DNA of 64,000 bases, from assembly GCA_002390225.1 (NCBI GenBank), contig DGOW01000075.1, positions 1-64,000 on the forward strand. Reading direction: 5' to 3'. The translations under genes were made by a program, and so were the position numbers. A model generated the notes under the pieces. That model searched no databases. It was not told the origin of the DNA and saw nothing but the letters and a program-made list of their open reading frames with translations. Shown piece by piece: positions 35,811 through 45,241 of this stretch (positions within the stretch are counted from its first letter, which is position 1; every line of letters starts with the position of its first letter). The stretch comes from Gemmatimonadales bacterium UBA4456 (GTDB lineage: Bacteria; Gemmatimonadota; Gemmatimonadetes; Longimicrobiales; Gaopeijiaceae).

Positions 35811-36671
35811 ATGTTTTCTTCCTCTCGTGGCCTGGATTCGTTCGACCAGTACCTGCAGGACGTAGAGAAGTACCCCCTCATTCAAGACCCCAAGGAAGAG
35901 CGAGAACTCGCTCGCCGGGCGCGAGAAGGTGACAAGGAGGCGGCCGAACGTCTGGTGACGGCCAATCTCCGCTTCGTCATCTCCTACGTGAAGAAGTACC
36001 AGGGTCGTGGACTGGGGCTTGCCGAGCTTGTTTGCATCGGCAACGAGGGACTTCTCAAGGCAGTGAAGAAATTCGACCCTGACAAGGGTGTGAAATTCAT
36101 TTCCTACGCCGTGTGGTGGATCCGCCAGACCGTACTGCAGGCACTCGCCGAGCAGACCCGCTCCGTACGTATCCCGCTCAACCAGAATTCGAACCTGGCC
36201 AAGCTGGCTCGGACGAACACTGCGTTGACACAGATGCTCGGACGTCAGCCCACCGACGTGGAGATCTCGCGTGAGATGGACGAGCCGGTAGATACGATCC
36301 GCGCCCTGCGCCGGGTCGCCGCTTCCGAGCTCAGCCTCGACGCCCCCATCGACCGTGGAGATCGTGACAGTGCAAGCTTCGGTGAGCGCTTTGCCGGGGC
36401 GGCCGCGGCCGACATTGAAGAAGATGTCGAAGCGATTGCGCGCAGAGAGTTCCTCGAGACAATGTTCGAGAGCTACCTGACCGAGCGGGAGCGGAAGATC
36501 CTCTACCTCTACTATGGTCTCGATGACGGTGAGGAACGCACGCTGGAAGAAATCGGATCGCTCCTGGGCGTGACCCGTGAACGCATCCGTCAGATCCGGA
36601 ACCGTGCGTTCGAGAAGCTGCGAGAGAGCCCACACGGCGAGTCACTCTCCGGGTTCTGGAGCGCGAACTGA
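35811..36671 (+). CDS. RNA polymerase sigma-70 factor, RpoD/SigA-like (second copy)
   Basis: 286 residues. Region 1.2 (FDQYLQDVEKYPLI), region 2.3-2.4 (FISYAVWWIRQTVLQALAEQ), region 3 and region 4.2 (TLEEIGSLLGVTRERIRQIR) are complete. It is about as long as the sigma factor at 8913-9818 but shares only the conserved cores; the region 3 to 4 linker (GERFAGAAAADIEEDVEA) is different. A GAGGA lies 12 bases before the ATG, which is loose spacing. Both factors look like primary-group sigmas, so one is probably the housekeeping factor and one a group 2 alternative. Confidence 0.92.
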   Translation: MFSSSRGLDSFDQYLQDVEKYPLIQDPKEERELARRAREGDKEAAERLVTANLRFVISYVKKYQGRGLGLAELVCIGNEGLLKAVKKFDPDKGVKFISYAVWWIRQTVLQALAEQTRSVRIPLNQNSNLAKLARTNTALTQMLGRQPTDVEISREMDEPVDTIRALRRVAASELSLDAPIDRGDRDSASFGERFAGAAAADIEEDVEAIARREFLETMFESYLTERERKILYLYYGLDDGEERTLEEIGSLLGVTRERIRQIRNRAFEKLRESPHGESLSGFWSAN

Positions 36672-36719
36672 TCGGATAGCGTCGCCGCACGGCCAACGCG
36701 GTGAACGAGAAGTCGTGGA

Positions 36720-36750
36720 GGGCTCCGTCCAAGAGGACGGGGCCCTTCGG
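36720..36750 (+). terminator. Terminator-like hairpin after the second sigma gene
   Basis: An 11-bp stem, 36720-36730 with 36735-36745, has one G-U pair and an AAGA loop; it is followed by TTCGGCGTTCT, a weak T-rich tail. It sits 49 bases after the sigma stop. Confidence 0.5.
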
Positions 36751-36816
36751 CGTTCTCGCTCTGTGCGCAGTCGTTGCAAGAGGAACCGCCCCATCCGCCG
36801 ACGCGTACCTACCCTC

Positions 36817-38862
36817 GTGAACCTTCGACTTAGGACTCTGGCCCTGACCATCGGGGTAGCCAGTCTTTCGGCCAGCCTCGCCGGGTCTGCTGGCGTCCAT
36901 GCTCAAGAGTCACGACCGGCGTGGAACGCACCCAGTGTCATTGACCTCGTGCGGCGCGCCCGAAATCTGCGCAGTTCCACCGCGATTAATCCAGAGTTTC
37001 GCAGCTATACGAGTGAGGCGCGTGGTCATGTCTATTTCTTCGTGGACCGGACGGACTCCGCGGCCAACCTCCTGGTGAAGGTCGATCAGGTCGCCCTCGA
37101 CCTGTTCTTCGTGGCCCCGAACACAACGCGACAACGCATCGTTGGCCGCCGAGACGAGCAGGTGCTGCCCACCAGCATCCGGTATCATCTGGATCACCTG
37201 ACCGTGGTACAGGACGACTTCGGTGACTTCATCCAACTGGGTGATGGAGATGAAGTCGAGGCCGTCGCACATCCGATGGGGCCCCTGGGCGAGGTGGTGT
37301 ACGACTTCCATCTCTCCGATTCGCTCCGCATCAGCTATGCGGGTGGCGAGGAGGAGATCAGGGTGTACGAGGTCAGGGTCCGTCCGAAGGACATGAATGC
37401 GCCCGGCTTCGTCGGTACCGTATTCGTGGACAGGGATCGGGCGGCCATCGTTCGAATGAACTTCTCGTTCACCCCCGCCTCCTACGTGGACGACTACCTC
37501 GACTACATCCGGATCGCGACCAACAACTCGCTCTGGATGGGATCATGGTGGCTTCCGTACCGGCAGGAGATCGAGATCCGTCGTGAAACGCCATTCTTCG
37601 ATTTCATGGCCGGGAGCACCATTCGGACGACCTTCGACGTGCGTGACTACGACTTCAACACCAATGTTCCCGATCGTGTCCTTCTCGGGCCACCCGTCGG
37701 ATCAGTCTCGTTGGCGCAGCGCCGCGCCTTCCCGTTCGAACGTGGCTTGTTCGACGATCTGGAGGAGCAGGGCGATCTGACGATCTCCCCAGCCCTCGAA
37801 GAGGTGGAGAGCCACGTGCGTGAGGTCGTCTCAGCAGAGGTCATGAGCGGCCTGTCGCCCCTCCGCCCACACTTGGCTCGGGTCTCAGACGTTGCGCGGT
37901 ACAATCGGGCTGAGGGGGTCTTCGTCGGAGTGGGTCTGTCGTGGCGACCACGGGGGAGCGTCGTCGTTCGCAGCACCGGCGGATACGCCTTCGGACGCGA
38001 TCGAGCATCCGCGGGCCTGAGCCTGTATACCGAGGCTGCGGGCCTTCGGCCGGTCTTGGACACCTACTGGGACCGTACGGGAGACATTGGAGGGCACCCC
38101 GGCGCCACCATACTCGAGAACAGCATCACATCCGCGGGCGGTGAGACGGACTACCTGGATCCGTACTTCCGACGGGGCGTCTCGATGACGCTCAGGAGTC
38201 AGTCGGAGGGCAGCACCTCCGTCACGGCTCGCTGGGAGAAGCACGTCTCTGCTGCGGACGTTGTCTCCGGAACGGAGACTGGCTTCCGGCCCGTCCGCTC
38301 GGTCGACGAAGGGACGATGGCATCGGTCACAGTGTCATCCCGCTTCGACTTGCCTCTCGCCGGGTCAGGGAATGTGTCCGCGTCCGCTGGGCGACTCCAG
38401 GACCAGAACTTCGCCTCGGTCGACGGTGGGCTGACATGGACGTTCGCCGAGCGGGACGCACGCTGGAACACCCGCGCATCCCTGGCCGGCGGGATCATGA
38501 ACGCCGACGCGCCAGCTCAGAACATGTACCTGCTGGGCGGGCGTCAGACGTTACTCGGGCATGACTATCGTCTCTTCGCCGGCAACGCCTACTGGCTGGC
38601 CCGACTTGAGGGCACGGTCCCCGTGCGCACACCCTTCCTGGGCCTTCGTGCGTTCGCCGTCGTCGGGTCGACCCACCTGTCCGATCCGTCCGCGCTCCCC
38701 TCCAGCTGGGCCGCACGCGATTCCAACGGTCTTCGCGGGACCGTCGGACTCGGCCTCTCGATCGGCTGGGATTCGACGTACCTCGACGTCGGTCGGGCTC
38801 TATGGGGCACCGGCTGGGAAATGATGCTGTCCGTCGCGCCGCAGTTCCGTAGCTGGCTGTAG
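36817..38862 (+). CDS. Outer-membrane beta-barrel protein of unknown function (DUF5686-like N-terminal pattern)
   Basis: 681 residues from a GTG at 36817; the frame is open upstream through the sigma gene but only this start precedes the Sec signal peptide (LALTIGVASLSASLAG, cleavage near VHAQ). A soluble region contains VYDFHLSDSLRI, VYEVRVRPKDMNAPGF and GTVFVDRDRAAIVRMNFSFTP, close to the middle domain of DUF5686-type envelope proteins. From about residue 390 the sequence alternates polar and hydrophobic residues and ends in a C-terminal strand-like VAPQFRSWL, as expected for a barrel. Role unknown. Confidence 0.65.
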   Translation: MNLRLRTLALTIGVASLSASLAGSAGVHAQESRPAWNAPSVIDLVRRARNLRSSTAINPEFRSYTSEARGHVYFFVDRTDSAANLLVKVDQVALDLFFVAPNTTRQRIVGRRDEQVLPTSIRYHLDHLTVVQDDFGDFIQLGDGDEVEAVAHPMGPLGEVVYDFHLSDSLRISYAGGEEEIRVYEVRVRPKDMNAPGFVGTVFVDRDRAAIVRMNFSFTPASYVDDYLDYIRIATNNSLWMGSWWLPYRQEIEIRRETPFFDFMAGSTIRTTFDVRDYDFNTNVPDRVLLGPPVGSVSLAQRRAFPFERGLFDDLEEQGDLTISPALEEVESHVREVVSAEVMSGLSPLRPHLARVSDVARYNRAEGVFVGVGLSWRPRGSVVVRSTGGYAFGRDRASAGLSLYTEAAGLRPVLDTYWDRTGDIGGHPGATILENSITSAGGETDYLDPYFRRGVSMTLRSQSEGSTSVTARWEKHVSAADVVSGTETGFRPVRSVDEGTMASVTVSSRFDLPLAGSGNVSASAGRLQDQNFASVDGGLTWTFAERDARWNTRASLAGGIMNADAPAQNMYLLGGRQTLLGHDYRLFAGNAYWLARLEGTVPVRTPFLGLRAFAVVGSTHLSDPSALPSSWAARDSNGLRGTVGLGLSIGWDSTYLDVGRALWGTGWEMMLSVAPQFRSWL

Positions 38863-38942
38863 GGCCGTTCACCGATCGCCCGTCGTGACATCCGTGACCG
38901 CGAAGGCCGAGCGCCTGCCTCGGACCTCCGCGGCCGGACGGA

Positions 38943-39308
38943 TCAGGCCGCTTCGTCGAGCGCGAGATCGATCGCCGCGCTCTTGGAGTTGAGCATGACC
39001 ACCTCCCGGACATGGATCTCCGCAGTCGGGATCACGACGCCGTCACGCTCGTATGAGTCGTATTCGAGCCGGCCGTCCACGTAGATCCGGTCCCCCGTCT
39101 GGACATAGTCCTCAGCAAACTGTGCCTGCTTGTTCCACAGCGTCAGCCGATGCCAGTCGGTCCGCTCCTCCCCCTCGGCCCCGCCCTGTACACGACGATT
39201 CGTTGCGACCGAGAAGTGGGCCACCTTAGTGCCGTTCTTCGTCTGCTGAATGTCCGGGTCCCGTCCGACGTTGCCGATCAGGGTGATCCGGTTTACGGAT
39301 CGAGCCAT
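38943..39308 (-). CDS. ssb: Single-stranded DNA-binding protein
   Basis: 121 residues from the ATG at 39308, four bases after GGAGGA; a longer in-frame start adds 13 residues. The OB-fold motifs are VNRITLIGNVGRDPDI, VAHFSVATNR, TDWHRLTLWNKQA and GDRIYVDGRLEYDSYERDG. The C-terminus ends LALDEAA and lacks the acidic DDDIPF-type tail that recruits partners in many SSB proteins, so partner binding may differ. Neighbouring polA is on the same strand upstream. Confidence 0.95.
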   Translation of the reverse strand: MARSVNRITLIGNVGRDPDIQQTKNGTKVAHFSVATNRRVQGGAEGEERTDWHRLTLWNKQAQFAEDYVQTGDRIYVDGRLEYDSYERDGVVIPTAEIHVREVVMLNSKSAAIDLALDEAA

Positions 39309-39415
39309 GAGCTCCTCCATTCCTGAGTGCTGGCCCGCGTTCCCCACGCGGGCTCGTGCAGGAGAATAGGGAGGAAGGTGGGGCGGGTGGATGGCGAGGC
39401 AGGACTGCCTCGCCC

Positions 39416-42211
39416 CTACCCCTTACAGTCGTACCAGCTCTTCCCGACTCCCCACTCCGCCACCACCGGCACCTTCAGCTCGACCGCTCCCTCCATGCGC
39501 TCGACGACGAGGTCGCGAACGACATCGACTTGACCCTCCGGCACCTCGAGCAGCAGCTCATCGTGGACCTGGAGTAGCACCGTCGCTGAGGTATCCATCG
39601 CGTCGAGGCCACCCTGCACGTCGATCATCGCCTTCTTCATCATATCCGCAGCTGTGCCCTGGATGGGTGTATTCTGGGCGACGCGCTCCCCGAACTGGCG
39701 GACGTTCCCATTGCCGGCTCGTAGTTCCGGTACGTACCGGCGGCGACCCATGAGGGTCTCCACATAGCCCACGTCCTTGGCCATCTCGACCTGCTCGTCG
39801 AGGAAATCACGCACTCCGGAGAATCGTTCGAAGTAGGTCGCGATGAACTGCTTCGCCTCTTCCCGCGAGATGCCGAGCTGGCGCGCCAGGGAGAAGGGGC
39901 CCTGCCCGTACAGTGTGGCGAAGTTCACGGTCTTGGCCTGCCCCCGCATATCTCCGGTGACCTGATCGATCGGCACGTCGAAGATGACCGACGCGGTCTG
40001 TCGATGGACGTCGATGCCCTCGGTGAAGGCGGTAACGAACGCCTCGTCACCCGAGAAATGCGCCATGACGCGCAGTTCGATCTGCGAATAATCCACCGCA
40101 AGAAAAACGTTACCCGATGCAGGGACGAAACCCTTCCGGATTTCCCGCCCCAGATCGGTCCTTATCGGAATATTCTGGAGGTTGGGATCGCTCGACGAGA
40201 GTCGACCCGTGGCTGCGACGGTCTGATTGAAGCTGGTGTGGATGCGGCCGGTGCGGTGGTTCACCAGCTGAGGCAATGCATCGACATAGGTGGAGCGAAG
40301 CTTCTCCAGCTCACGATACTCCATCATGAGCCGGGGGACTTCGTGCCCCATGGACGCGAGCTCCTCGAGGACCGACGCGTCCGTCGAGGGGCCTGTCTTG
40401 GTCTTCTTGAGAACGGGCAGCTCCAACTTCTCGAAGAGGAGCTGACGTAGCTGAGGGGTCGAATTCAGATTGAAGTCGCCGCCGGCCAGCTTGAAGATCT
40501 CCTCCCCGATCAGATCGAGTTCGCGCTTCAGCTTGGACCGCATCGTGCGAAAGAAATCGTCGTCGATCGCAATGCCTGCGAGCTCCATGCGTGTGAGCAT
40601 AGGCACGAGCGACATCTCAAGATCGGTCAGGAGATCCGTCAGGCCAGCCTCCGCCACCTGCTCCCGGAGGTGCTCAGCGAGCTGACCCGCCAGGTCCACT
40701 GCACCACAGAGATACGCACTCGCCCGCTCGACCGGCACGTCGTAGAACGGCACCTTACTGCGACCCGATCCCGTGACATCGCCCCGTTCAAGCGGTTTGT
40801 GCGAGAAGACCTCCATACTGAGCGTCTTCAACTCGTGGCCACGACGGCCGGGATCGAGGACGTAGCTAGCGACCATGACGTCGGTCTCGTGTCCGGACAG
40901 CGTGACATCGGCTGTCGAGAGCACAAGGGCCACCTGTTTGAGGTCGTGTCCGGACTTTCTGACCGCCGGATCCTCCAGCAGGCTCTTCAGTGCGCCAAGG
41001 TCAGGCGTATCGAGTCCCGGCAGATTGCGGACACCGGATGACCCTTCGCCTTCGAAGGTCAGTTCGAAGGATTCGGCATGATCGAACGGCAGGTACCGTG
41101 CGGTGCCACCATCAATAGACAGGGCCAGCCCTACGAGTCGGCCACGGAGCGGATCCTCGTGGGACGACTCGACGGCAATCGCAAAGCTCCCGGAAGCTCG
41201 GAGATCTGCGACAAGCGATCCCAGAGCATCGAGGGTATCGACGACCTTGTAATCGACCTCCTCCTCTTTGACGTCGACGGCGCCCTCACCGTGCGTCCCC
41301 CCAGTTTCAGCTTGCACCGCGAGGGCGAACTGGTCGGCAAGACGCCGAAATTCAAGTTCGACGAACAGATCGCGTAAAGCCTCGTTGTCCGGTTCATGCA
41401 CCGTGAGGGTATCGAGATCGAGATCAACGTCGAGGTCGGTCATGATCGTGACCAGCTGCTTCGAAAGCCTGACCATCTCGGCGTTCTCCGAGAGCGACTT
41501 CGCCGCGCGGGGAGGCTTCAACGACTCGGCATTCTCGATGAGCTCCTCAACGTCGGTGTACTGGGTCAGGAGTTGCACCGCCGTTTTGGGCCCCACCCCT
41601 CGCGCACCCGGAACGTTGTCTGAGGAGTCTCCGACGAGCGCCAGGTAGTCGGCGATCTGAGACGGTGGAATTCCGAACTTCTCGTTCGCGTTCTCCTCGG
41701 TCACCCAATCCGCCGCGACACCCGACGAGCCGCCGCGACCGGGATTCATGAGATGAACGTTCGGACCGACCAATTGATAGAAGTCCTTGTCTCCCGAAAC
41801 GATGACCGCTTCGAGCCCCTGCTCTGAGGCCTTACGGGCTAGCGTACCGATGACGTCGTCCGCCTCGTATCCGTCGAGCTCTACAACGGAGTCGTTAAAG
41901 CCCTCGACGATCTGCCGGACCCGCCCCAGGCTGTCTCGCAGGTCATCCGGCATCTTCTCGCGGGTCGCCTTGTACTCCGGGTACACCTCGTCACGGAAGG
42001 AATCACCCGCGTCGAAGACGACCGCGAGGTAGTCAGGATCGAACTGCTCCCGGATGTCCAACAGGAAGCGGGTAAACCCGAACGGCGCAGACGTATTTTC
42101 GCCCGCCGAGTTGCTGAGAGGTCGATTGATGAACGCGAAATATGCGCGATAGATCAGCGCGTACGCATCGATCAGAAAAATGCGTGGACGGGTCTTCGGA
42201 GGGATCTGCAA
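39416..42211 (-). CDS. polA: DNA polymerase I
   Basis: 931 residues, full length. The 5'-nuclease domain covers about 1-300 (FLIDAYALIYRAYFAF, VVFDAGDSFRDE, GYEADDVIGTLA, GDKDFYQLV). The polymerase domain holds motif A (DYSQIELRVMAHFSGD), motif B (RGQAKTVNFATLYGQGPFS) and motif C (LLQVHDELLLEVPE). In the middle domain the exonuclease residues are missing: FAIAVESS replaces FAFDTETD, GHDLKQVAL replaces the KYDR Asp, and YLCGAVD lacks the ExoIII Asp. It therefore looks proofreading-deficient, like Taq polymerase. The start is a TTG with no clear ribosome site. Confidence 0.95.
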   Translation of the reverse strand: MQIPPKTRPRIFLIDAYALIYRAYFAFINRPLSNSAGENTSAPFGFTRFLLDIREQFDPDYLAVVFDAGDSFRDEVYPEYKATREKMPDDLRDSLGRVRQIVEGFNDSVVELDGYEADDVIGTLARKASEQGLEAVIVSGDKDFYQLVGPNVHLMNPGRGGSSGVAADWVTEENANEKFGIPPSQIADYLALVGDSSDNVPGARGVGPKTAVQLLTQYTDVEELIENAESLKPPRAAKSLSENAEMVRLSKQLVTIMTDLDVDLDLDTLTVHEPDNEALRDLFVELEFRRLADQFALAVQAETGGTHGEGAVDVKEEEVDYKVVDTLDALGSLVADLRASGSFAIAVESSHEDPLRGRLVGLALSIDGGTARYLPFDHAESFELTFEGEGSSGVRNLPGLDTPDLGALKSLLEDPAVRKSGHDLKQVALVLSTADVTLSGHETDVMVASYVLDPGRRGHELKTLSMEVFSHKPLERGDVTGSGRSKVPFYDVPVERASAYLCGAVDLAGQLAEHLREQVAEAGLTDLLTDLEMSLVPMLTRMELAGIAIDDDFFRTMRSKLKRELDLIGEEIFKLAGGDFNLNSTPQLRQLLFEKLELPVLKKTKTGPSTDASVLEELASMGHEVPRLMMEYRELEKLRSTYVDALPQLVNHRTGRIHTSFNQTVAATGRLSSSDPNLQNIPIRTDLGREIRKGFVPASGNVFLAVDYSQIELRVMAHFSGDEAFVTAFTEGIDVHRQTASVIFDVPIDQVTGDMRGQAKTVNFATLYGQGPFSLARQLGISREEAKQFIATYFERFSGVRDFLDEQVEMAKDVGYVETLMGRRRYVPELRAGNGNVRQFGERVAQNTPIQGTAADMMKKAMIDVQGGLDAMDTSATVLLQVHDELLLEVPEGQVDVVRDLVVERMEGAVELKVPVVAEWGVGKSWYDCKG

Positions 42212-42399
42212 CTGGGCGGTTCGCGTCGGTTCTAGGGCGGGCGACTCTGCAATCTACCAGCGTGCCCGCGGGCCGGCGATCCAGCAGGAGTTCCTCGCCA
42301 GCCCACAACAAGTCATCGTTTCGATCAGATGCTCAGGCGGGAAAAAGGGAGCTGTGACACGACAGTCGCCGAGCCCGGTGGGATGCGCTGAGATGAGTG

Positions 42400-42597
42400 T
42401 CAGTCACTCATCACTTGCGCTGCCTGCCGGCCCATCTCGGATTTGAGGATCTCGAACTCCACGACTTTACCTTCGCTCAATGTTCGGAAGCCGTCGGCTT
42501 CGATCGCTGAGAAGTGAACGAACACGTCTTCACCTTCGTTCTGCTGGATAAAGCCGTATCCCTTCGAGTCGTTGAACCATGTGACGGTCCCCTCCAT
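42400..42597 (-). CDS. Cold-shock protein (CspA family)
   Basis: 65 residues from an ATG six bases after GGAGGT. RNP1 (KGYGFI) and RNP2 (DVFVHF) RNA-binding motifs are both present, and the fold length is that of a single cold-shock domain. These proteins bind single-stranded RNA as chaperones. The 195-base region upstream (42598-42791) is long enough for the structured leader typical of cold-shock genes, but I cannot demonstrate one. Confidence 0.96.
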   Translation of the reverse strand: MEGTVTWFNDSKGYGFIQQNEGEDVFVHFSAIEADGFRTLSEGKVVEFEILKSEMGRQAAQVMSD

Positions 42598-42791
42598 GCT
42601 GCTACCTCCGACGGAGTTCGCTCGAGTCGCGCATCACGTGACGTAAATCCAATTGGAGGAGTCCAATCCGGGCGTGCAATTTCCTGCTGGGGAAGGCATT
42701 GAAATACGCGACCGACGGCTGACGTCTTCGCTCTCCGCGACCGGTATCCGGCCACATGGACAGACACCTCTGAACTCTCTTCGGAGCCGCG

Positions 42792-45095
42792 CTACTGCTG
42801 TCCGTAGAGTGCACGGTACAGTCCCAGGTTTCGGCGCACGCGCTTCACGTAGCCACGCGTTTCCGTGAACGGAATCCGTTCGGTGAAGCGCAGAGGATCG
42901 GACGCCTCAGGGTAGCGACGCCAGCGCGTCGCACGGGTCGGACCTGCGTTGTAGGCAGAGAGCACGAGGGGTAGGTCGTCATCGTACCTCTTACTCATGT
43001 CGACGAAGAACGCCGCGCCAAGATGGAGATTTACCTCGGGCCGGGTGAGGGACTCGCGTGTGAACCCGCTCGGTCCATGCGCGCGCGCGAGTTCCGCACC
43101 TGTCGGAGGCATCACCTGCATCAGGCCGATCGCACCGGCATGGCTCACAATATCAGCCTTGAACGCCGACTCCTGGCGGATGATCGCAGCCATCATGAAG
43201 GGGTCGATTCCCCATTCCTCAGCTTCGCGGCGCACCAGTTCCCGGTACGGGAAGGGGTAGGCGACCCGAAGGACCTGCTGATCCCAGGAGCCTTCGTCTT
43301 CGAGGAGGGACCAGGCCAGGTTGATCCCATCGATGGTTCGACCCCGATCGATGAGTGCTTCGGCGAGACGCAGTCGAGGGCCACGCTCCGAACCCGCCCG
43401 GTCCTTGAGCCGGGCAATCTCGGTGGAAGAGCCTCGCTCCAGCCCCGCTTCGGTCAGCACATCTAGCCGCAGGAGCCCCTCGGTCAACCAACCCGGCTCT
43501 GTCGGGCTTGATCCTTCCGGCACATTCACGGCAAACGGCAGGTCCAGCAGATCGGCCGCCATGACCGCATAGTATTCCACTGGCTGAGTCAGTACCCGAT
43601 TCAGGTGATTCTGAGCTGCGACCGTGTCGCCCAGATGAAGCCGAGTCCGGCCGGCCCAGTAGGCGGCCTCCTGCCAGCGCCGCCCGGTCGGGAAGTCGGT
43701 CAGGTAGGCTTCGAAGACATCGGCGGCAGTCTCGTGATGTGCACGACGCAGATGGATCTGACCGGATCGCATCCGACCCTGTCCGGCTCGCGCATGCGTA
43801 CGGACGTTTTCAGCAAGGAATGCATATCGGTTCAGGGCGCCCTCAAGATCGCCTCGCGCTTCTGCATTGCTCCCCTGACTCCACGCGATCTCAGCCGCCT
43901 CTCCGCTGGACGGGTACTCGTCGAGGAGCCAGCGTCGCAGCGTGTTCACCTGAGATGTAAATCCCTGACGGCTGCGCATCTGAGCCCATACCTCGAGGTT
44001 CCGAGCACCGATACGCTCATTCTCCGTCGTCTCACGGATCTCACGGAACTCAGCCAGGGCCTCGTCCTGTCGACCCGAAACCGCAGACATGAGTCGGGCA
44101 TGCTCCAGTCGGCTCGCTTCCGGGAAGCTCTGCCCTTCGACCTCGGCCAGCAGTCGCGCCCGATCATACCCGGTCAGGGCACGACGCCAATCTCCGGACC
44201 GGTCGAGCACGCGCGCGAGTTCTAGCGTTCGCGCAAAGTCGTGACCACCCAGATCGGTCAGCGTTTCAGCCGCTCGCGTCCTCGTGCGCCCGGCTCCATT
44301 GTCGAAGCCCTCGACGAGAAGCGGTCGTCCGGTGATCACGTCACCGCCGGCGATACGAAGTCGTCCCAGCTCGACCATCGCGGTGGCCCGTCGGCTCCCC
44401 TCGTATCCCGTCATGAGGGCCCCGAACGACTCCGCAGCAGCGGCGGAATCCCCGGCCGCCAGTAAGGCATCAGCCTCTGCGCGCCACAGGATCGCGGTCG
44501 CCGCGGGCTCAACGGCTTCAACCAGCAGCATACGCACACCGTCCACGTCACCTGCATCCGCAGCGGCGAGACCGAGCTCGACAGCAATCCAGCTTCGGGC
44601 GTATGGCGTACCTCGCATATCCGCCAGGATCGCGGTCGCCGCACCGTAATCGCCAGCCCACCACGTGGCACGGGCCAGACGGGCCCGGGCCGCAATCGCC
44701 TCAGGCGCGTCGGCATCGACATGCGTCAGGAATGTGCGGTAGGCACCTGCCGCCAGAGCCCAGTCCTCGTCGTGCTCGAGAGAACGACCGAGGAGGTGGT
44801 GAGCCTCACCGTATTGCCCAAGCCACGTCGCATCCTTCAGAAGGCGCATCACTGCCGGCCAGTTCTCCCAACCAGCCTCGGCACGTGCGAGGGTTAGGAC
44901 ATCGGCAGGTGTCCCGGTCGCTGCGCCCTCAGCACGCAGTACGCGCACAGCGTGCCAAAACCGGCCGACCGCGAGTTCGTCGAGTGCAGAGTCGGAGACC
45001 GTCAGGCCCCTCGTCAATCCCTCGGGCTCCGCGCGTAACGCGGCTCCAGCGAGGAGAAGAATGCTGAGAAAAACGAGAGACGTACGAAGGATCAT
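42792..45095 (-). CDS. slt: Soluble lytic murein transglycosylase (Slt-like) with helical repeats
   Basis: 767 residues. Signal peptide LVFLSILLLAGAALRA. A long superhelical region of TPR-like repeats occupies residues 40 to about 580. The C-terminal SLT domain has the catalytic Glu in AAIIRQESAFKAD, then SHAGAIGLMQVMPPTG, LHLGAAFF and LSAYNAGPTRATRW. It cleaves peptidoglycan glycan strands in the periplasm, with the ring shape of Slt70. No neighbour suggests a special role. Confidence 0.93.
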   Translation of the reverse strand: MILRTSLVFLSILLLAGAALRAEPEGLTRGLTVSDSALDELAVGRFWHAVRVLRAEGAATGTPADVLTLARAEAGWENWPAVMRLLKDATWLGQYGEAHHLLGRSLEHDEDWALAAGAYRTFLTHVDADAPEAIAARARLARATWWAGDYGAATAILADMRGTPYARSWIAVELGLAAADAGDVDGVRMLLVEAVEPAATAILWRAEADALLAAGDSAAAAESFGALMTGYEGSRRATAMVELGRLRIAGGDVITGRPLLVEGFDNGAGRTRTRAAETLTDLGGHDFARTLELARVLDRSGDWRRALTGYDRARLLAEVEGQSFPEASRLEHARLMSAVSGRQDEALAEFREIRETTENERIGARNLEVWAQMRSRQGFTSQVNTLRRWLLDEYPSSGEAAEIAWSQGSNAEARGDLEGALNRYAFLAENVRTHARAGQGRMRSGQIHLRRAHHETAADVFEAYLTDFPTGRRWQEAAYWAGRTRLHLGDTVAAQNHLNRVLTQPVEYYAVMAADLLDLPFAVNVPEGSSPTEPGWLTEGLLRLDVLTEAGLERGSSTEIARLKDRAGSERGPRLRLAEALIDRGRTIDGINLAWSLLEDEGSWDQQVLRVAYPFPYRELVRREAEEWGIDPFMMAAIIRQESAFKADIVSHAGAIGLMQVMPPTGAELARAHGPSGFTRESLTRPEVNLHLGAAFFVDMSKRYDDDLPLVLSAYNAGPTRATRWRRYPEASDPLRFTERIPFTETRGYVKRVRRNLGLYRALYGQQ

Positions 45096-45183
45096 CGGCT
45101 ACGAGAGGGGATGCACGTTTCCAGGGCGACCTCGCTGCTGGCGGACCCCCTACTATAAATGATTGACGTCGAGTCGTTTTAAG

Positions 45184-45217
45184 AAAAAAGGGAGGCCGCC
45201 TCGAAAGGCGGCCTCCC
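45184..45217 (-). terminator. Rho-independent terminator of the ExbB/MotA-like gene
   Basis: A perfect 12-bp stem (45217-45206 with 45201-45190 on the minus strand) with a short loop is followed by six T residues. It lies 25 bases beyond the stop at 45242, so transcription ends before the lytic transglycosylase gene. Confidence 0.9.
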
Positions 45218-45241
45218 TGAATACTGCTATCGTGCTCGGCG

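Noticed and set aside
39393..39414. Perfect nine-base inverted repeat at the end of polA
   Set aside because: It lacks a T-run on either strand, so I do not call it a terminator.
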